Shown piece by piece: positions 5,579-7,516 of a stretch of 7,516 nucleotides of DNA. Under the pieces are notes generated by a model. That model did no database searches. It saw only the letters and a list, made by a program, of their open reading frames with translations, and had not been told where the DNA came from. This DNA is from Nitrospirota bacterium. GTDB lineage: Bacteria; Nitrospirota; Nitrospiria; Nitrospirales; Nitrospiraceae. The position numbers and the translations under genes were made by a program. The stretch is taken from NCBI GenBank assembly GCA_016235225.1, contig JACRLS010000286.1, positions 797 through 8,312 of the forward strand. The letters run 5' to 3'. The first letter of the stretch is position 1. Each line of letters opens with the position of its first letter.

Positions 5579-5611
5579 CAGTCTGCGCCTCGTCCAGCCT
5601 TCATCTCTCGC

Positions 5612-7516
5612 ATGAGTCCACTGCAAACCCTCGTCGACCGACTCGCCCGCCCCATCGATTTTGCCAGCCGCAACGGGTACGCCCATCTGGGCGCGGTGCG
5701 AAATCTGGGCCCCTTCATCTCCCGCCAGGTCATCATCGCGCTGGCCGAGAAGATCTACTCCCCGGTCATTGAAACCCATCTGCTGGCGCTTCGGCAACTC
5801 TTCACCGACTTCGATCTGAGGCTGGATCGCGAGGCGCAGCGGGAACGGCTCCAACGGGCGCAAGGTATTCTTGCCAGGCTCCGACAGGAAGACCGCGCCC
5901 GCTCGGCGGCGGCCGTAGTCTCGATCACGCCCCCCGGAGGAAGGCCCTCGAAGCCGGTCGGGGCGGTGTCGCGCGAAGGGGTGGCGGGCGCCCCGGTCTG
6001 GACCGTCCCGATTCAGTATGCCCGTGGTGTCGGCCCGAAGCGGGCGCTGCTGTTCGAAAAGCTCGGCGTCGGAACGCTCGAAGATCTGCTCTGGCTTGTG
6101 CCCTGGCGCTATGAGGACCGCGCCCACCTCATGGACATCGGGACGCTTGCGCCCGGCGTGCGGGCCACGATTTGCGGGGAAGTCACGCAGGTGACCGCAA
6201 AGCGGACGGCGCGCCGCGGGCTCACCATTCTTGAAGTGACGGTGAACGATCCCTCCGGGTCTCTCCAGGCCGTGTATTTCAATCAACCCTATCTCGAAAA
6301 AGTTTTGCGCGCCGGCACGCGGGTCATGATGAACGGGACCGCGATGGCGGGGCGTCGCGGATGGATGGACGTCCGGATGGAGGGGCCCCAATACGAGGTT
6401 CTGGGTGATGAAGAGGAGGCCCCGATCCATGTCGGCCGGATCGTGCCGATCTACCATGAAACGAAAGGGCTGACGTCGCGCCAGATCCGCGCGATCGTCA
6501 AAGGCGCCTTGGACCACTGGGTCAACGGCCTGCTCGATGTCATTCCGGAGCCGGTCCGGCTCAGACATCGCGTGATTCCTTTCAGGTCGGCGATCGCGGA
6601 CATCCATTTTCCAAAGGCCGGCGCCGACCCGGCGGCTCTTGATCGCGGAGTCACGCCGGCGCATCGGCGACTCGCCTTTGAAGAATTCTTTGTGCTCCAG
6701 TTGGCCCTGGCCGTCCAGCAGCAGGGGGTGAAACAGGAACACAAGGGGATCCGGTTTCTGATCAAACCGGCGCTCCTCGCGAAACTGCAATCGGCGCTCC
6801 CGTTCTCCCTCACGTCGGCCCAGCGGGCGGTGTTGGCCGACATTCAGCGGGATATGGCCTCCACCAAACCGATGCATCGACTCATTCAGGGCGACGTCGG
6901 GTCCGGCAAGACCGTGGTCGCGCTGCATGCGATGGTGATCGCCTGCGGATCGGGCTATCAGGCCGCCTTGATGGCGCCTACGGAAATTCTCGCGGAGCAG
7001 CATTTTCTCTCGCTGCGGTCGTTGCTCGAAGGGATCGGCGTTCGACCTGTGTTGCTCACCGGCGGCGGATCCGCCAAGGCACGGCGGGAGACGCTCATAC
7101 AGATTGAATCCGGCCAGGCTCAGGTGGTGATCGGGACGCAGGCCTTGATCCAAAAAGGCCTCACGTTCTCGAAGCTGGGGCTCACCGTCGTGGATGAACA
7201 ACATAAGTTCGGCGTCTTACAACGCAAGATGTTGCTGGAGAAGGGGTACCGACCGGATGTGCTGGTGCTCACCGCCACGCCCATCCCGCGGACGCTCGCC
7301 ATGACGATTTATGGAGACCTTGACGTCTCGGTGATTTCGGCCCTTCCACCGGGACGTCAGCCGATCCGCACGCTCCGGTTGCCGGAGGGAGAGCGACGGA
7401 AAGCGTACCGGATGGTGCGCGATGAGGTGGCGGCCGGACGACAAGCCTATATCGTCTTCCCTCTGGTGGAGGAATCTGAGAAACTCGATCTGCAGGCGGT
7501 CATGCAGGCGGCCGAA
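5612..7516 (+). CDS. recG: ATP-dependent DNA helicase RecG (3' end outside window)
   Basis: RecG is a superfamily 2 helicase that rewinds stalled replication forks and branch-migrates Holliday junctions. The frame runs 635 codons to the right edge without a stop. Visible in order are an N-terminal extension (1 to about 135) with a Pro/Gly-rich linker, the wedge-domain entry RGVGPKRA (138-145), an OB-fold wedge region (about 165-260), the Walker A motif GDVGSGKT (427-434, Lys433), APTEILAEQH (motif Ia), the Walker B variant DEQHKFG (528-534), and TATPIPRT (554-561). The C-terminal helicase lobe starts here, ending after PLVEESEKLDLQ. Walker A lies about 130 residues later than in E. coli RecG, matching forms with an extra N-terminal domain. 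I expect roughly 190-200 further residues. ATG 5612 is the only start I see after the in-frame TGA at 5573, although no Shine-Dalgarno sequence precedes it. The gene diverges from rpmB. Confidence 0.95.
   Translation, partial: MSPLQTLVDRLARPIDFASRNGYAHLGAVRNLGPFISRQVIIALAEKIYSPVIETHLLALRQLFTDFDLRLDREAQRERLQRAQGILARLRQEDRARSAAAVVSITPPGGRPSKPVGAVSREGVAGAPVWTVPIQYARGVGPKRALLFEKLGVGTLEDLLWLVPWRYEDRAHLMDIGTLAPGVRATICGEVTQVTAKRTARRGLTILEVTVNDPSGSLQAVYFNQPYLEKVLRAGTRVMMNGTAMAGRRGWMDVRMEGPQYEVLGDEEEAPIHVGRIVPIYHETKGLTSRQIRAIVKGALDHWVNGLLDVIPEPVRLRHRVIPFRSAIADIHFPKAGADPAALDRGVTPAHRRLAFEEFFVLQLALAVQQQGVKQEHKGIRFLIKPALLAKLQSALPFSLTSAQRAVLADIQRDMASTKPMHRLIQGDVGSGKTVVALHAMVIACGSGYQAALMAPTEILAEQHFLSLRSLLEGIGVRPVLLTGGGSAKARRETLIQIESGQAQVVIGTQALIQKGLTFSKLGLTVVDEQHKFGVLQRKMLLEKGYRPDVLVLTATPIPRTLAMTIYGDLDVSVISALPPGRQPIRTLRLPEGERRKAYRMVRDEVAAGRQAYIVFPLVEESEKLDLQAVMQAAE

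Noticed and set aside
5552..7204. A 550-codon open frame on the minus strand opposite recG
   Set aside because: recG is unmistakable on the plus strand. The antisense product is a low-complexity Arg/Gly/His/Pro-rich sequence of the kind produced by GC-rich codon bias, with no recognisable motif.

Overview
This is a GC-rich, gene-dense stretch of bacterial chromosome carrying almost only housekeeping genes. Protein style, GC content and the type of intergenic repeats suggest a Nitrospira-like member of the Nitrospirota. This is an inference from memory, not from a search. Nothing in the window looks like a phage, plasmid, transposon or CRISPR locus.

Left part (1-4006, all + strand): an unrecognised 107-codon reading frame at the window edge is followed by a good sigma70-type promoter. 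That promoter heads a tight four-gene cluster: gcvH (glycine cleavage H protein), lpdA (dihydrolipoamide dehydrogenase, the L protein acting on the lipoyl arm of GcvH), a small membrane-anchored helix-hairpin-helix protein of the ComEA family, and tyrS (tyrosyl-tRNA synthetase). The last three genes are joined by 4-base ATGA stop/start overlaps. The 107-base gcvH-lpdA gap contains an imperfect inverted repeat, built from AGGTT/AACCT-like units, that could fold into a long hairpin in the mRNA. gcvT and gcvP are not in the window.

Middle (4039-4608): a tRNA-Gly(CCC) gene with encoded CCA and its own promoter is followed by a short tandem array of degenerate heptamers, a terminator-like hairpin and a gene for an 80-residue putative lipoprotein.

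Right part (4609-7516): a DUF457/YdjM-type membrane protein, thought to be a metal-dependent hydrolase, runs convergently into rpmB (ribosomal protein L28, zinc-binding form, GTG start), and their stop codons overlap. rpmB and recG diverge from a 137-base region with a perfect 12-base palindrome that can serve as -10 element in both directions. recG encodes an ATP-dependent branched-DNA helicase with an N-terminal extension. It is cut by the right edge after 635 codons.

I found no convincing new multi-gene system. The parts most worth a second look are the non-coding ones: the gcvH-lpdA inverted repeat, the heptamer array behind the tRNA, the palindromic divergent promoter, and the poorly coding tail of the DUF457 gene.
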